53,176 nucleotides of DNA. Source: an uncultured Alistipes sp. (GTDB lineage Bacteria > Bacteroidota > Bacteroidia > Bacteroidales > UBA932). How positions within the stretch are numbered: position 1 is the first letter of the stretch; each line of letters starts with the position of its first letter. Location: NCBI GenBank assembly GCA_945787505.1, contig CALZHC010000004.1, forward strand, positions 1 through 53,176, read 5' to 3'. A program made the translations under genes and the position numbers. Positions 20,346-29,145 of the stretch are shown in pieces. The notes beneath the pieces are model-generated. The model ran no database searches and was not told the origin of the DNA. It saw nothing but the letters and a program-made list of their open reading frames with translations.

Positions 20346-22690
20346 AGATATTCCGGACAATCATAACTATTGCGGCAGTTTCGATCTTGCTTACTGCAGT
20401 TCCAATTTCAATTTCGGCACAGACCGATTCTGCCATGGTGATACAGAAAACCCAAAGGCCACGTATCGGGCTGGTTCTCTCCGGAGGGGGAGCCAAAGGT
20501 GCTGCCCATATCGGAGTTCTCAAGGTACTGGAGGAACTCGATATTCCTGTCGATTATATAGCGGGAACCTCTATGGGCTCCATTATAGGAGCTATGTATG
20601 CAGCTGGGTACGATCCTTATGAAATGGATTCTATTATCAGCAACCTTGACTGGTCTAGGTATATGATGGACAAGATTGACAGGGAGTACCTCTCCTATTC
20701 AGAGAAAATGCGGAAAAGGGAGTTTCTTTTCTCGATTCCGTTCTCTTTCGGCCAAAGTAAAAAGACAAAGGAAGAATCGAGGGCAGACGCCAAAAGTTTT
20801 ATCAGTTCGCTTCCCGCCGGTGTTATCGGTGGCAACAACCTTATCACTCTCTTCAACTCCCTTTTTGTCGGGTATCAGGATTCTCTCGATTTTAAGGAAC
20901 TTCCGATACCATTTGCCTGCGTGGCAACAGATATTGTCACCGGAGATGAGGTGGTTTTCAAGGATGGCAGGCTGCCCTATGCAATAAGGGCAAGTATGGC
21001 AATCCCAGGAGTCTTTTCGCCAGTGAGAATCGAGAATATGGTCCTTGCCGATGGTGGAATGGTAAATAACTTTCCTGTGGATGTGTGTAAGTCCATGGGA
21101 GCGGATATTGTCATCGGTGTCAAGGTCGCAGGAAACAAGGTCGCCAAGGCGGAAGATCTCAACTCTCTGCCTGAGCAGGTAGGTCGTTTGCTTGGAATCA
21201 TTACTCAGGCCAAGACCTCAGAGAATATTAAAGAGTGTTACATGTGCATCTCTCCGGATCTTAAGGATTACGGGATGCTGAGCTTCGACAAGAATAGTAT
21301 CTCAGATATTATAGGTATGGGGTACAAAAGTGCTGATGATCTGAGGGAGTCCCTCGTCCAGCTCAAGGAGTATCTGAATACATTCGGACCCAACACCAAA
21401 ACACTTCATGCACCAAGAGCGATGAATATGTACTCAGATACTATTTTGGTGACAGATATCAATATCAATGGTGTAGACCTCAGGGACTCGAATTGGCTTT
21501 TGCGAAGATTCGGGCTTAAAACGGATGTATATATGACCGGACAGGATATTGAAGAGAAGATTTATGGTATGAAGGGGCTCAATATCTACAAGAATGTCAA
21601 CTACACCCTCTCCGACAATGAATGGGATGATGGCTATACCCTTGACATTGACATAGAAGCCTCTCAGCCACACAGTCTCTCTGCAGCTTTGAGATTCGAT
21701 ACTCAGGAGGCTGCCTCATTCTTGCTGGATTTAGGAATAAACCACTACAGGCTTACCGGCTTCAAGATGGATGTGGCATGGAGGTTCAGCTATAACCCAT
21801 GGGGCAAAATAGAGCTAAGCTATGTTCCAGGAAGGTTTTCAAATATCAACCTCGCTTACTATTTCAAGTCTAGTGACATGTCCCTGAGGGATTTAGGAGT
21901 TGACAACAACAGCATAGAGTTTTACAAACAGAGGGTAGCTCTCTATCTGTCAGAATTTTACACAAAGAATTATTCTGTAAAAGTGGGTACTGATATTACC
22001 TACTACCATAACTCGCGCCTGTTGGTGAATGCAAGTACAGACCCTTTCTATAACACCAGAGATTCGCTCCACAGCGTGCTTGCAAGTCTTTATGGAGAGT
22101 TCCGCTTCGACAATACCGACCGTTCGGAGTTCCCTACGAGTGGAGTGAGGATGGATCTGAATGCAAGCTGGAAGTATGCTGACTTGTTGAATAAGGCAGA
22201 GTTCCTCACATTTGGGGACGTAAGGCTGAATTTCGAGTCTTTCATACCTTTGGGAGACAGGCGTTTTGTTCTTATGCCTCAGGTTTATGGAAGGTATCTT
22301 ATCACAAGGGAGAATCACTTGGCTTATGAGAATTTCGTAGGAAGTTCTGTGCCGGGCAGGTATGATGATCACCAGCTTCCGTTTGTGGGGCTTCTTCATC
22401 CGGAATATTGTCACCCTCTGGTGGTTGTCGGACGCCTTGACTTCAGGGTCAATTTTCTGGGTAGACATTATATCTCCCTGATGTATAATATTATAAGGGA
22501 TGCGGTTGATATAAAAAGTTTCTTCGCCAAGGCTTATCAGTGGAATGAATCCTATATGTCATCATATTTGGCACATGGTGCAGGTATAGGCTACTCGTAT
22601 GATATTCCGGTACTCGGTCCCATCACGCTGGAACTCAGTACCGCAAACAAGAAGTTCAATGCCTATATCAGTTTAGGCCACTATTTTTGA
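20342..22690 (+). CDS. Patatin-like phospholipase with C-terminal outer-membrane barrel
   Basis: This 782-residue protein has a signal peptide (about 1-26), a patatin domain (about 40-250) and a long C-terminal region that looks like one POTRA-type module (about 360-430) followed by a beta-barrel rich in alternating aromatic strands and ending ISLGHYF. The patatin oxyanion loop is GGGAKG (48-53), the nucleophile Ser77 is in GTSMG, and Asp237 is in DGG, so the Ser-Asp dyad is complete. The layout matches PlpD-like (type Vd) fusions in which the lipase is carried by an Omp85-like barrel. The likely substrates are membrane phospholipids, which is inference. Confidence 0.88.
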   Translation: MKIFRTIITIAAVSILLTAVPISISAQTDSAMVIQKTQRPRIGLVLSGGGAKGAAHIGVLKVLEELDIPVDYIAGTSMGSIIGAMYAAGYDPYEMDSIISNLDWSRYMMDKIDREYLSYSEKMRKREFLFSIPFSFGQSKKTKEESRADAKSFISSLPAGVIGGNNLITLFNSLFVGYQDSLDFKELPIPFACVATDIVTGDEVVFKDGRLPYAIRASMAIPGVFSPVRIENMVLADGGMVNNFPVDVCKSMGADIVIGVKVAGNKVAKAEDLNSLPEQVGRLLGIITQAKTSENIKECYMCISPDLKDYGMLSFDKNSISDIIGMGYKSADDLRESLVQLKEYLNTFGPNTKTLHAPRAMNMYSDTILVTDININGVDLRDSNWLLRRFGLKTDVYMTGQDIEEKIYGMKGLNIYKNVNYTLSDNEWDDGYTLDIDIEASQPHSLSAALRFDTQEAASFLLDLGINHYRLTGFKMDVAWRFSYNPWGKIELSYVPGRFSNINLAYYFKSSDMSLRDLGVDNNSIEFYKQRVALYLSEFYTKNYSVKVGTDITYYHNSRLLVNASTDPFYNTRDSLHSVLASLYGEFRFDNTDRSEFPTSGVRMDLNASWKYADLLNKAEFLTFGDVRLNFESFIPLGDRRFVLMPQVYGRYLITRENHLAYENFVGSSVPGRYDDHQLPFVGLLHPEYCHPLVVVGRLDFRVNFLGRHYISLMYNIIRDAVDIKSFFAKAYQWNESYMSSYLAHGAGIGYSYDIPVLGPITLELSTANKKFNAYISLGHYF

Positions 22691-22694
22691 TGGT

Positions 22695-23156
22695 ATGAAG
22701 GATGAATACTCCGCAGCTCTTGCCGCAATGATGACTTTGTGCTCGAAGAGAGAGTATTGCAGTAAGAATATTGAACGTAAACTTGCGGTGCGGGATCTCA
22801 CTCCTGAGCAGAGGAGGAAGATTATCGTACAGCTGCAGAAAGAAAAATTTCTGGATGATGGCAGGTATGCGACCTTTTTTGTCAATGACAAATCGAAGAT
22901 AAGCGGCTGGGGAAGACGAAAGATCGCCTATGCTCTTGCTGCTAAAGGTATCAGCCGGGATCTGATAGAGAGTGTTTTGGAGGGGATGGATAGTGAGTCT
23001 GCTGCCATGACTCTGGAGAAGTTGCTTAAGGCCAAAAACCGCTCCTTGAAGGAGAGCGACCCTGTCAAAAGGAGGGAAAAACTCATACGATATGCTCTTG
23101 GCAGGGGTTTTGATTATGCAGAGATACTTGAGGTTTTAAAAAGAACAGTTTTATAG
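22695..23156 (+). CDS. recX: Regulatory protein RecX family
   Basis: This 153-residue helical protein matches RecX, a modulator of RecA filament activity. It shows the repeated three-helix pattern and the family phrases CSKREYCSKNIERKL, FLDDGRYATFFVND, GRRKIAYALAAKGI and RGFDYAEILEVL. It is not adjacent to recA itself but lies in the divergent operon starting only 85 bp from recA. It is 5 nt downstream of the patatin gene and 4 nt upstream of prfB. Confidence 0.88.
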   Translation: MKDEYSAALAAMMTLCSKREYCSKNIERKLAVRDLTPEQRRKIIVQLQKEKFLDDGRYATFFVNDKSKISGWGRRKIAYALAAKGISRDLIESVLEGMDSESAAMTLEKLLKAKNRSLKESDPVKRREKLIRYALGRGFDYAEILEVLKRTVL

Positions 23157-23159
23157 AAT

Positions 23160-24251
23160 ATGATAAACGACGAACAGATAAATGAATTGAAAGAGAGGAT
23201 TTCGACACTTCACAGGTGTCTGGATATTGAAACACGCCGTAGTGAAGTGGAAAAGATGAAGGAGGAGTCTTTCGCTGATGGCTTCTGGGATGATCCAAAG
23301 AGGGCAGAGGCATTTCTCAAGGAGATGGCAGGCAAAAAGTTCTGGGTTGATGGGTACGATAAGATCTGGAGCCACTTCGGAGATCTGGAGGTATTGGTCG
23401 AGCTTGCCGGTCAGGATGAAAGCTCATCTGAGGAGATTGACTCGGCGTATGCATCCCTTGTATCTGAAATCGAGGATCTTGAACTGCGTAATATGCTTGG
23501 AAATGAGGGTGATTCTTTGGGCGCTCTTCTGAAGATCAACTCAGGTGCCGGTGGAACGGAGAGTAATGACTGGTCCGCTATGCTCATGAGGATGTATATG
23601 AGGTGGGGAGAGAGGAACAATTATAAAGTGTCTGTGTGTGATATGCTTGAGGGTGAGGATGCCGGTATCAAGTCAGTCACAATACAGTTTGAAGGAGATT
23701 ATGCTTTCGGATACCTCAAAGGTGAAAGCGGAGTACACCGCCTGGTGAGAATCTCTCCTTTCAATGCCCAAGGCAAGCGGCAGACGACATTCTCCTCTGT
23801 CTTCGTCTATCCGCTCGTGGATGACAATATTGAGATCGAGATAAATCCTTCAGATCTGGAATGGGATACATACCGTTCTTCAGGTGCCGGAGGCCAGAAT
23901 GTGAATAAGGTAGAGACAGGTGTAAGAGTTCGTCACATACCCACCGGAATTGTTGTCGAAAATACAGAGACGAGATCTCAGTTGGATAACCGCCAGAATG
24001 CACTTCGCATCCTCAAGTCTCACTTGTATGACCTTGAACTCAAGAAGAGGGAAGAGAAACGAGCCGAGCTTGAGGGCAAGAAGAAGAAGATCGAATGGGG
24101 CTCTCAGATTCGCAACTATGTTCTCCATCCGTACAAGATGGTAAAGGATCTGCGAACCGGTTACGAAACCTCGGATACTCAGGGTGTTCTGGATGGAGAT
24201 CTGAATCCCTTCATGAAAAAGTTCCTGATGGAGGGCGGAGATGAAAAATAA
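23160..24251 (+). CDS. prfB: Peptide chain release factor 2, without the programmed frameshift
   Basis: This 363-residue class I release factor terminates translation at UGA and UAA. The peptidyl-transferase motif GGQ (SSGAGGQNVNKVET) is near residue 244. The stop-codon motif occupies the region of SPFNAQGKRQTTF where RF2 has SPF. The gene reads in one continuous frame from ATG 23160. At the place where most bacterial prfB genes carry an in-frame UGA with a +1 slip (after residue 20, RCLDI), this gene has CTG GAT and no stop. An autoregulatory frameshift is therefore absent. Confidence 0.95.
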   Translation: MINDEQINELKERISTLHRCLDIETRRSEVEKMKEESFADGFWDDPKRAEAFLKEMAGKKFWVDGYDKIWSHFGDLEVLVELAGQDESSSEEIDSAYASLVSEIEDLELRNMLGNEGDSLGALLKINSGAGGTESNDWSAMLMRMYMRWGERNNYKVSVCDMLEGEDAGIKSVTIQFEGDYAFGYLKGESGVHRLVRISPFNAQGKRQTTFSSVFVYPLVDDNIEIEINPSDLEWDTYRSSGAGGQNVNKVETGVRVRHIPTGIVVENTETRSQLDNRQNALRILKSHLYDLELKKREEKRAELEGKKKKIEWGSQIRNYVLHPYKMVKDLRTGYETSDTQGVLDGDLNPFMKKFLMEGGDEK

Positions 24252-24272
24252 CAAACTATAAATAATACAGAT

Positions 24273-25895
24273 ATGGAATTCAAATATGCCCCTATGTTTC
24301 AGTTTGGCCAGGACCAGACTGAATATTATAAGATTCCCGGTTCTGAACAATATGTTTCAGTGTCGGAATTCGAAGGTACACCAATCCTCAAAATAGAGAA
24401 GGAGGGACTTACCGTGATGGCTAATACAGCCTTCCGTGATGTCAGCTTCCTTTTGCGCCGTTCTCATAATGAGCAGGTGGCTAAGATACTTTCAGATCCC
24501 GAAGCTTCGGAAAATGATAAGTATGTGGCTCTGACGTTCCTGCGTAATGCTGAGGTGGCTTCAAAGGGTAAACTGCCTCTGTGTCAGGATACAGGAACCG
24601 CTATCATCCATGGCGAGAAGGGACAGCAGGTGTGGACAAACTATTGCGATGAAGAGGCACTGTCACTCGGTGTTTACAAGACATATACCGAAGAAAATCT
24701 GCGCTATTCGCAGAACGCTCCTCTGAATATGTATGATGAGGTGAATACCAAGTGCAACCTTCCTGCACAGATTGATATTGAGGCCACACACGGAATGGAG
24801 TACCGCTTCCTATGTGTGACCAAAGGTGGTGGCTCTGCTAATAAGACATACCTTTATCAGGAGACCAAAGCGCGTATCCAGAATCCGGGAACACTCGTAC
24901 CTTTCCTTGTTGAAAAGATGAAGAGTCTGGGAACAGCTGCTTGTCCTCCCTACCACATAGCTATTGTAGTTGGTGGTACATCAGCTGAAAAGAACCTTCT
25001 TACCGTTAAGCTAGCTTCAACTCACTTCTACGATGAACTTCCCGTAACCGGAGATGAAACAGGACGTGCGTTCCGTGACATCGAACTCGAAAAGGAACTT
25101 CTCGAGGCGACTCACAAGATAGGACTCGGAGCCCAGTTCGGTGGTAAATATATGGCACACGATATTCGTGTAATTCGTCTTCCGCGTCACGGGGCAAGCT
25201 GTCCGATAGGTCTTGGCGTAAGCTGTTCTGCAGACCGCAATATCAAGGCAAAGATCAATTCTGACGGTATATGGATTGAAAAGATGGACGACAAGCCCTA
25301 CGAACTTATTCCTCAGGAACTGCGCAACGCAGCAGATGCCGGAGCTGTGGAGATAGATCTGAACCAGTCAATGGCTCAGGTGTGCAAGATTCTCTCCAAC
25401 TATCCTGTAGGTACAAGACTTAACCTCAACGGAACTATCATAGTAGGACGTGATATAGCACACGCCAAAATTAAAGCGCGTCTGGATGCCGGAGAGGGAA
25501 TGCCTCAGTATATGAAGGATCATCCTATTTACTATGCAGGCCCGGCCAAGACTCCTGCCGGAATGGCATGTGGCTCAATGGGCCCCACAACTGCAGGACG
25601 AATGGATCCTTATGTGGATGAGTTCCAGGCTAATGGAGGTTCGCTGATTATGCTTGCCAAAGGCAACCGCAGCCAAGCAGTCACCGATGCCTGCAAGAAA
25701 TATGGCGGATTCTACCTTGGATCAATCGGTGGACCTGCTGCAATTCTTGCACAGAACAATATCAAGTCAATAGAGTGTGTCGAATACCCTGAACTCGGAA
25801 TGGAGGCTATTTGGAAAATTGAGGTTGAAAACTTCCCTGCATTCATTCTTGTTGATGACAAGGGAAATGACTTCTTTAAGACTGCCGTGAAGTAA
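24273..25895 (+). CDS. fum: Fumarate hydratase, class I (iron-sulfur)
   Basis: This 540-residue protein is the long, single-chain class I fumarase (FumA/FumB type) that interconverts fumarate and malate with a 4Fe-4S cluster. The N-terminal alpha region shows [17 protein letters not shown] and the [11 protein letters not shown] motif; the C-terminal beta region shows [43 protein letters not shown] and GGPAA. Candidate cluster cysteines occur in LPLCQDTG, in the ASCPIG region and in MACGSMG-like sequences. It follows prfB by 21 nt and is probably the last gene of the rlmN operon. A hairpin terminator follows. Confidence 0.96.
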   Translation: MEFKYAPMFQFGQDQTEYYKIPGSEQYVSVSEFEGTPILKIEKEGLTVMANTAFRDVSFLLRRSHNEQVAKILSDPEASENDKYVALTFLRNAEVASKGKLPLCQDTGTAIIHGEKGQQVWTNYCDEEALSLGVYKTYTEENLRYSQNAPLNMYDEVNTKCNLPAQIDIEATHGMEYRFLCVTKGGGSANKTYLYQETKARIQNPGTLVPFLVEKMKSLGTAACPPYHIAIVVGGTSAEKNLLTVKLASTHFYDELPVTGDETGRAFRDIELEKELLEATHKIGLGAQFGGKYMAHDIRVIRLPRHGASCPIGLGVSCSADRNIKAKINSDGIWIEKMDDKPYELIPQELRNAADAGAVEIDLNQSMAQVCKILSNYPVGTRLNLNGTIIVGRDIAHAKIKARLDAGEGMPQYMKDHPIYYAGPAKTPAGMACGSMGPTTAGRMDPYVDEFQANGGSLIMLAKGNRSQAVTDACKKYGGFYLGSIGGPAAILAQNNIKSIECVEYPELGMEAIWKIEVENFPAFILVDDKGNDFFKTAVK

Positions 25896-25919
25896 CAACA
25901 TAGGCGTATGTCAAAAAAC

Positions 25920-25961
25920 GAGGGTGACCAAAAAGCACAAAGTGGCTTAGAGGTCACCCTC
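25920..25961. terminator. Hairpin terminator between fumarase and apbE (tail to tail)
   Basis: A 10-bp perfect stem (GAGGGTGACC with GGTCACCCTC) encloses a 22-nt loop. It lies 24 nt after the fumarase stop and 14 nt beyond the apbE stop, so it probably serves both convergent genes. Confidence 0.75.
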
Positions 25962-25975
25962 TGGTTTTATGTCTC

Positions 25976-26992
25976 TTATTCCCAATCACCTACCTTTATT
26001 ACATTGTCACCGCATATAAGATATGCCTTGGTATCACTGCGTGAACTGAAGAACTCTTCTGCGGTCTGTGTTCCGGCAGACATGGCGAATGTCGCAAGCG
26101 CGTCCGCGATTGTTGCATTTTTTGCTATAATAGTGGCACTCAGTAGATTATGGTGGGTGGGGAAACCTGTATGAGGATCTATTGAATGGGCGTATTTCTC
26201 GCCGTCAATGATAAAGAATTTGCGGTAGTTTCCTGAAGTGACGATTCCGCAGTCAGTTACCTCTACTATTTCCTGAATGTTCTCACCGGCATTCATGTTG
26301 CCATCCACAGGCTTGTCTATGCCTATACGCCATTTGCCACCCTTGGCGTTTCTGCCCTTGCAGACAATCTCCATTCCTACCTCGACAAGGTAGTTTTCAA
26401 CGCCTCTGCTCCTGAGGGAGTCTGCAATTACATCGCATGTATAACCTTGTGCTATTGCGTTGAAATTCAGTCTTGCGCGTGGGTCTCGCTTGTATATCCT
26501 GTCGCCTCTGAGCTCGAACATATCCATTCCGCAAAAGCTCTTTATCGAATCTATAGCCCCTTTTTCTACTGCATTTATTATCAGGGAATCCATGCTCTCG
26601 CTGTTTTTGAATCCGAATCCCCAGTAATCGAAAACCGGGCCTGCGCTCACATCGAAAAACCCATCTGTGATGCGGCTTATTGAATCCGATATCCTGAAAA
26701 GCTCAATGAAATATTTGTTAAGCTCTATATCGCTCCCGATTGCGGAATTGTTAAACCGGGAGATAACAGATTCGGGGTTATAGCCGGAGAGTGTCGTCTC
26801 AATCTCGCTCAAGATGGAATTAACCATCCTCGAGATCTCTTTCTCATCACCTTGTGGTGAATAAATTATGTGGAACGTCCCCCCTTGGGCGAAACCTTCA
26901 ATCCGCCTGTATCCCTGCCTGCAGCCTGTGATTGTGACAGTAAGGATGGACAGAGCCAGCAACAAACTTACTTTGTATCTCTTTTTCGGCAT
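25976..26992 (-). CDS. apbE: ApbE-family FAD:protein FMN transferase, lipoprotein
   Basis: This 338-residue flavinyltransferase attaches FMN to Thr/Ser residues of partner redox proteins in the periplasm. It starts with a lipoprotein signal ending TITGC, so it is probably membrane-tethered. The family motifs are visible: GTFHI near residue 39, FDVSAGPVFDYWGFG, LNFNAIAQGYTCD, and the C-terminal HSIDPHTGFPTHHNLLSATI and ADALATFAMS. No Nqr, Rnf or other flavoprotein target is in the window. Its promoter (27015-27022) gives a 22-nt leader. Confidence 0.94.
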   Translation of the reverse strand: MPKKRYKVSLLLALSILTVTITGCRQGYRRIEGFAQGGTFHIIYSPQGDEKEISRMVNSILSEIETTLSGYNPESVISRFNNSAIGSDIELNKYFIELFRISDSISRITDGFFDVSAGPVFDYWGFGFKNSESMDSLIINAVEKGAIDSIKSFCGMDMFELRGDRIYKRDPRARLNFNAIAQGYTCDVIADSLRSRGVENYLVEVGMEIVCKGRNAKGGKWRIGIDKPVDGNMNAGENIQEIVEVTDCGIVTSGNYRKFFIIDGEKYAHSIDPHTGFPTHHNLLSATIIAKNATIADALATFAMSAGTQTAEEFFSSRSDTKAYLICGDNVIKVGDWE

Positions 26993-27014
26993 ATTTATTG
27001 GTATTTAACTTGTA

Positions 27015-27022
27015 CAAAATTA
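27015..27022 (-). promoter_or_regulatory. -7 promoter element for apbE
   Basis: The minus strand reads TAATTTTG, an exact consensus match 22 nt before the apbE ATG. Confidence 0.6.
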
Positions 27023-27034
27023 GTTTTTTTTCTT

Positions 27035-27042
27035 CATATTTG
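27035..27042 (+). promoter_or_regulatory. Possible -7 element for the FISUMP lipoprotein gene
   Basis: CATATTTG differs from TAnnTTTG only at its first base and lies 31 nt before the ATG at 27074. The match is weak. Confidence 0.25.
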
Positions 27043-27073
27043 TATTTTGTGACTAAAGTATAGCTATAATAGT

Positions 27074-28093
27074 ATGACACATACCAGATACGGTTTTATA
27101 TTGACACTGCTGACTCTTTCATTCATTCTCTTCTCAGGATGCAAAAAGGAAGAGGAGGCTACAAAAGAGTTCATGAAGGGAAGTGTGACCTGTTCAATAC
27201 CTACGTATGTAGTAACCAACGAGATAGTATCTGCCTACGCAGAGGGGATCACTACACCTAAAAATCCTGCATACTTTTGGTATTCACCTGAGTTGGGCAT
27301 AGATACTCTTTGGGACAGGAACATAACATTCACGGTTCCGGAAACCCCAGGAACTTATTCAATAGAACTCACTGCAGAGGCCCCGGGATATTATATATCT
27401 ACCAAAAACATAGAGATTACAGCAATCAACACCTCTTCGGTCTCCGGCCTTAAAGCCTCTGACAGAACATTCACTGATCCGCGTGACGGATATGAGTACA
27501 TGATTAAGGATTACGGGAACCTTACATGGTTCGTGGAGAACCTTGCCTATGCCGGTACTCCTGAAGCTCCGGTGGGTGTCGCTTATGAGAACTCGGGATC
27601 TATTGACAAGCTCTTCGGCAGACTATACTCATGGAACGAAGCTACCTCATCACACTCAGGCAGCGGTCTTGGCAATGGTCCGCAAGGAATCTGTCCTGAA
27701 GGATGGTCAATTCCCACAGGAGAGGACTGGGAAGATTTGGCTAAGGCCCTAAACGGTGGAGAGCCTCTGGGCTTTCTCGATACTTGGGAAGGACTTGGCT
27801 CAATATGTTCGGCCTCTGTTACACTCAACGGTGAAAATATGTGGCCCTACTCGCCTGACAACAATCATTCAAATGATTCTGGATGGAACGGTATACCCGT
27901 TGGAAACTCTTCTGACAATTATCAGAATTTTGAAAATGTCTCCGTTTATGGAATGTGGTGGAGTTCCAAAGAGGTCAATGATGGACAGGAAGCCTGCTAC
28001 CGTTACATTCATTATAATAGCAGTGCTTTCAACCTTCACTATGTTGACAAAGATAGTTATGGTATCTCCGTAAGATGTGTAAAACTGAAATAA
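27074..28093 (+). CDS. FISUMP-domain lipoprotein
   Basis: This 339-residue secreted protein has a lipoprotein signal ending LFSGC (Cys at about 23), an N-terminal PKD/Ig-like beta-sandwich (about 35-130) and a C-terminal domain (about 135-339) of the Fibrobacter succinogenes major paralogous type. The latter shows DGYEYMIKDYGNLTWFVENL, FGRLYSWNEA, GICPEGWSIPTGEDWEDLA, GMWWSSKE and GISVRCVKL, the usual FISUMP landmarks. Such proteins are surface-exposed and of unknown binding function. It stands alone between apbE and lemA, with a 21-nt gap to lemA. Confidence 0.85.
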   Translation: MTHTRYGFILTLLTLSFILFSGCKKEEEATKEFMKGSVTCSIPTYVVTNEIVSAYAEGITTPKNPAYFWYSPELGIDTLWDRNITFTVPETPGTYSIELTAEAPGYYISTKNIEITAINTSSVSGLKASDRTFTDPRDGYEYMIKDYGNLTWFVENLAYAGTPEAPVGVAYENSGSIDKLFGRLYSWNEATSSHSGSGLGNGPQGICPEGWSIPTGEDWEDLAKALNGGEPLGFLDTWEGLGSICSASVTLNGENMWPYSPDNNHSNDSGWNGIPVGNSSDNYQNFENVSVYGMWWSSKEVNDGQEACYRYIHYNSSAFNLHYVDKDSYGISVRCVKLK

Positions 28094-28114
28094 TCAACTA
28101 ATTATTATACGTTT

Positions 28115-28708
28115 ATGAAAAAAAGTACATGGATATGGATAGCAGTGATAGCTGTAGTTGCTATCTTGTTTTTCTGGGTTAAGAATTCTTATAACTCAAT
28201 GGTCAGAATGGATGAAAATGTACAGAAAGCCTGGTCTCAGGTCGAAAATGTATATCAGAGAAGAATGGACCTCATTCCCAATCTCGTGGCCACTGTCAAG
28301 GGTTATGCTTCACATGAGTCAAGTACTCTGGAGGCTGTAATCAACGCTCGCGCAAAGGCAACTCAGACCATGATTGACCCTACCAACCTTACCGAAGAAC
28401 AGATTGCTGCATTCCAGAGTGCTCAGAGTGAACTCTCGGCAGCAGTAGGAAGACTTTTGGTATCTGTTGAACAGTATCCTGATCTGAAGGCAAATCAGAA
28501 TTTCCTCGAACTTCAGGCTCAGATTGAAGGTACTGAAAACAGAATTACAGTAGAGAGAAATAAATTCAATGAATCTGCACAGCAGTACAATACAATGATT
28601 CGCAAATTCCCGGACAATATCATCGCATCACTTTTCGGTTTTGAAAAGAAGGGATATTTCAAGTCTCAGGAAGGAGCAGCTACTGCACCCAAAGTCTCTT
28701 TTGAATAA
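28115..28708 (+). CDS. LemA family protein
   Basis: This 197-residue protein has one N-terminal membrane helix (about 5-24) and a helical-bundle domain. The family phrases YNSMVRMDENVQKAWSQVENVYQRRMDLIPNL (residues 26-57) and ENRITVERNKFNESAQQYN are unmistakable; the protein ends near a conserved Phe-Gly-Phe segment. LemA proteins are membrane-tied with the bundle on one face of the membrane; their exact role is unknown. Its stop codon overlaps the start of the next gene by one base, forming a LemA-TPM-TPM operon. Confidence 0.92.
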   Translation: MKKSTWIWIAVIAVVAILFFWVKNSYNSMVRMDENVQKAWSQVENVYQRRMDLIPNLVATVKGYASHESSTLEAVINARAKATQTMIDPTNLTEEQIAAFQSAQSELSAAVGRLLVSVEQYPDLKANQNFLELQAQIEGTENRITVERNKFNESAQQYNTMIRKFPDNIIASLFGFEKKGYFKSQEGAATAPKVSFE

Positions 28709-29145
28709 TGAGAGTCAAAGAAATTCTGGACAAACATGCGCAGAAGCGTATGGTCGAATCCATAGCAAAGGCTGAAAAAAATACCTCAGGCGAGATTCGC
28801 ATTCACATAGAATCCGTCTGTAAAGGAGACCCTTGTGAAAGGGCAGCCCATGTTTTCAATAAACTTGGTATGTGCAATACAAATTTGCATAACGGAGTAT
28901 TGATTTATGTCGCTTACCAGAGTCGCTCGCTCTCCATAATAGGTGACAGTGGTATCAATGAAAAGGTAGGCGCTGATTTCTGGAACGATGTAAGGGATTG
29001 TATGGTAAGTAGTTTTGCAAATGGAGAATTTGAAAAGGGACTTACTGATGCGGTCGGAATGGTGGGTGAAAAGCTTAAAACTTATTTCCCTTACTCTAAA
29101 AATGATGTAAATGAACTTTCGGATGAAATCTCATTTGGTGAATAG
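28708..29145 (+). CDS. TPM-domain protein without signal peptide
   Basis: This 145-residue protein is essentially a single TPM domain (TLP18.3/Psb32/MOLO-1 fold), with SGEIRIHIE near residue 26, LHNGVLIYVAYQSRSLSIIGD near 61 and a C-terminal helix. It has no signal peptide or membrane helix, so it is predicted to be cytoplasmic, unlike the next gene. It overlaps lemA by one base at its start and overlaps the following gene at its end, showing tight coupling. Related operons occur widely in Bacteroidota; their function is unknown. Confidence 0.87.
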   Translation: MRVKEILDKHAQKRMVESIAKAEKNTSGEIRIHIESVCKGDPCERAAHVFNKLGMCNTNLHNGVLIYVAYQSRSLSIIGDSGINEKVGADFWNDVRDCMVSSFANGEFEKGLTDAVGMVGEKLKTYFPYSKNDVNELSDEISFGE

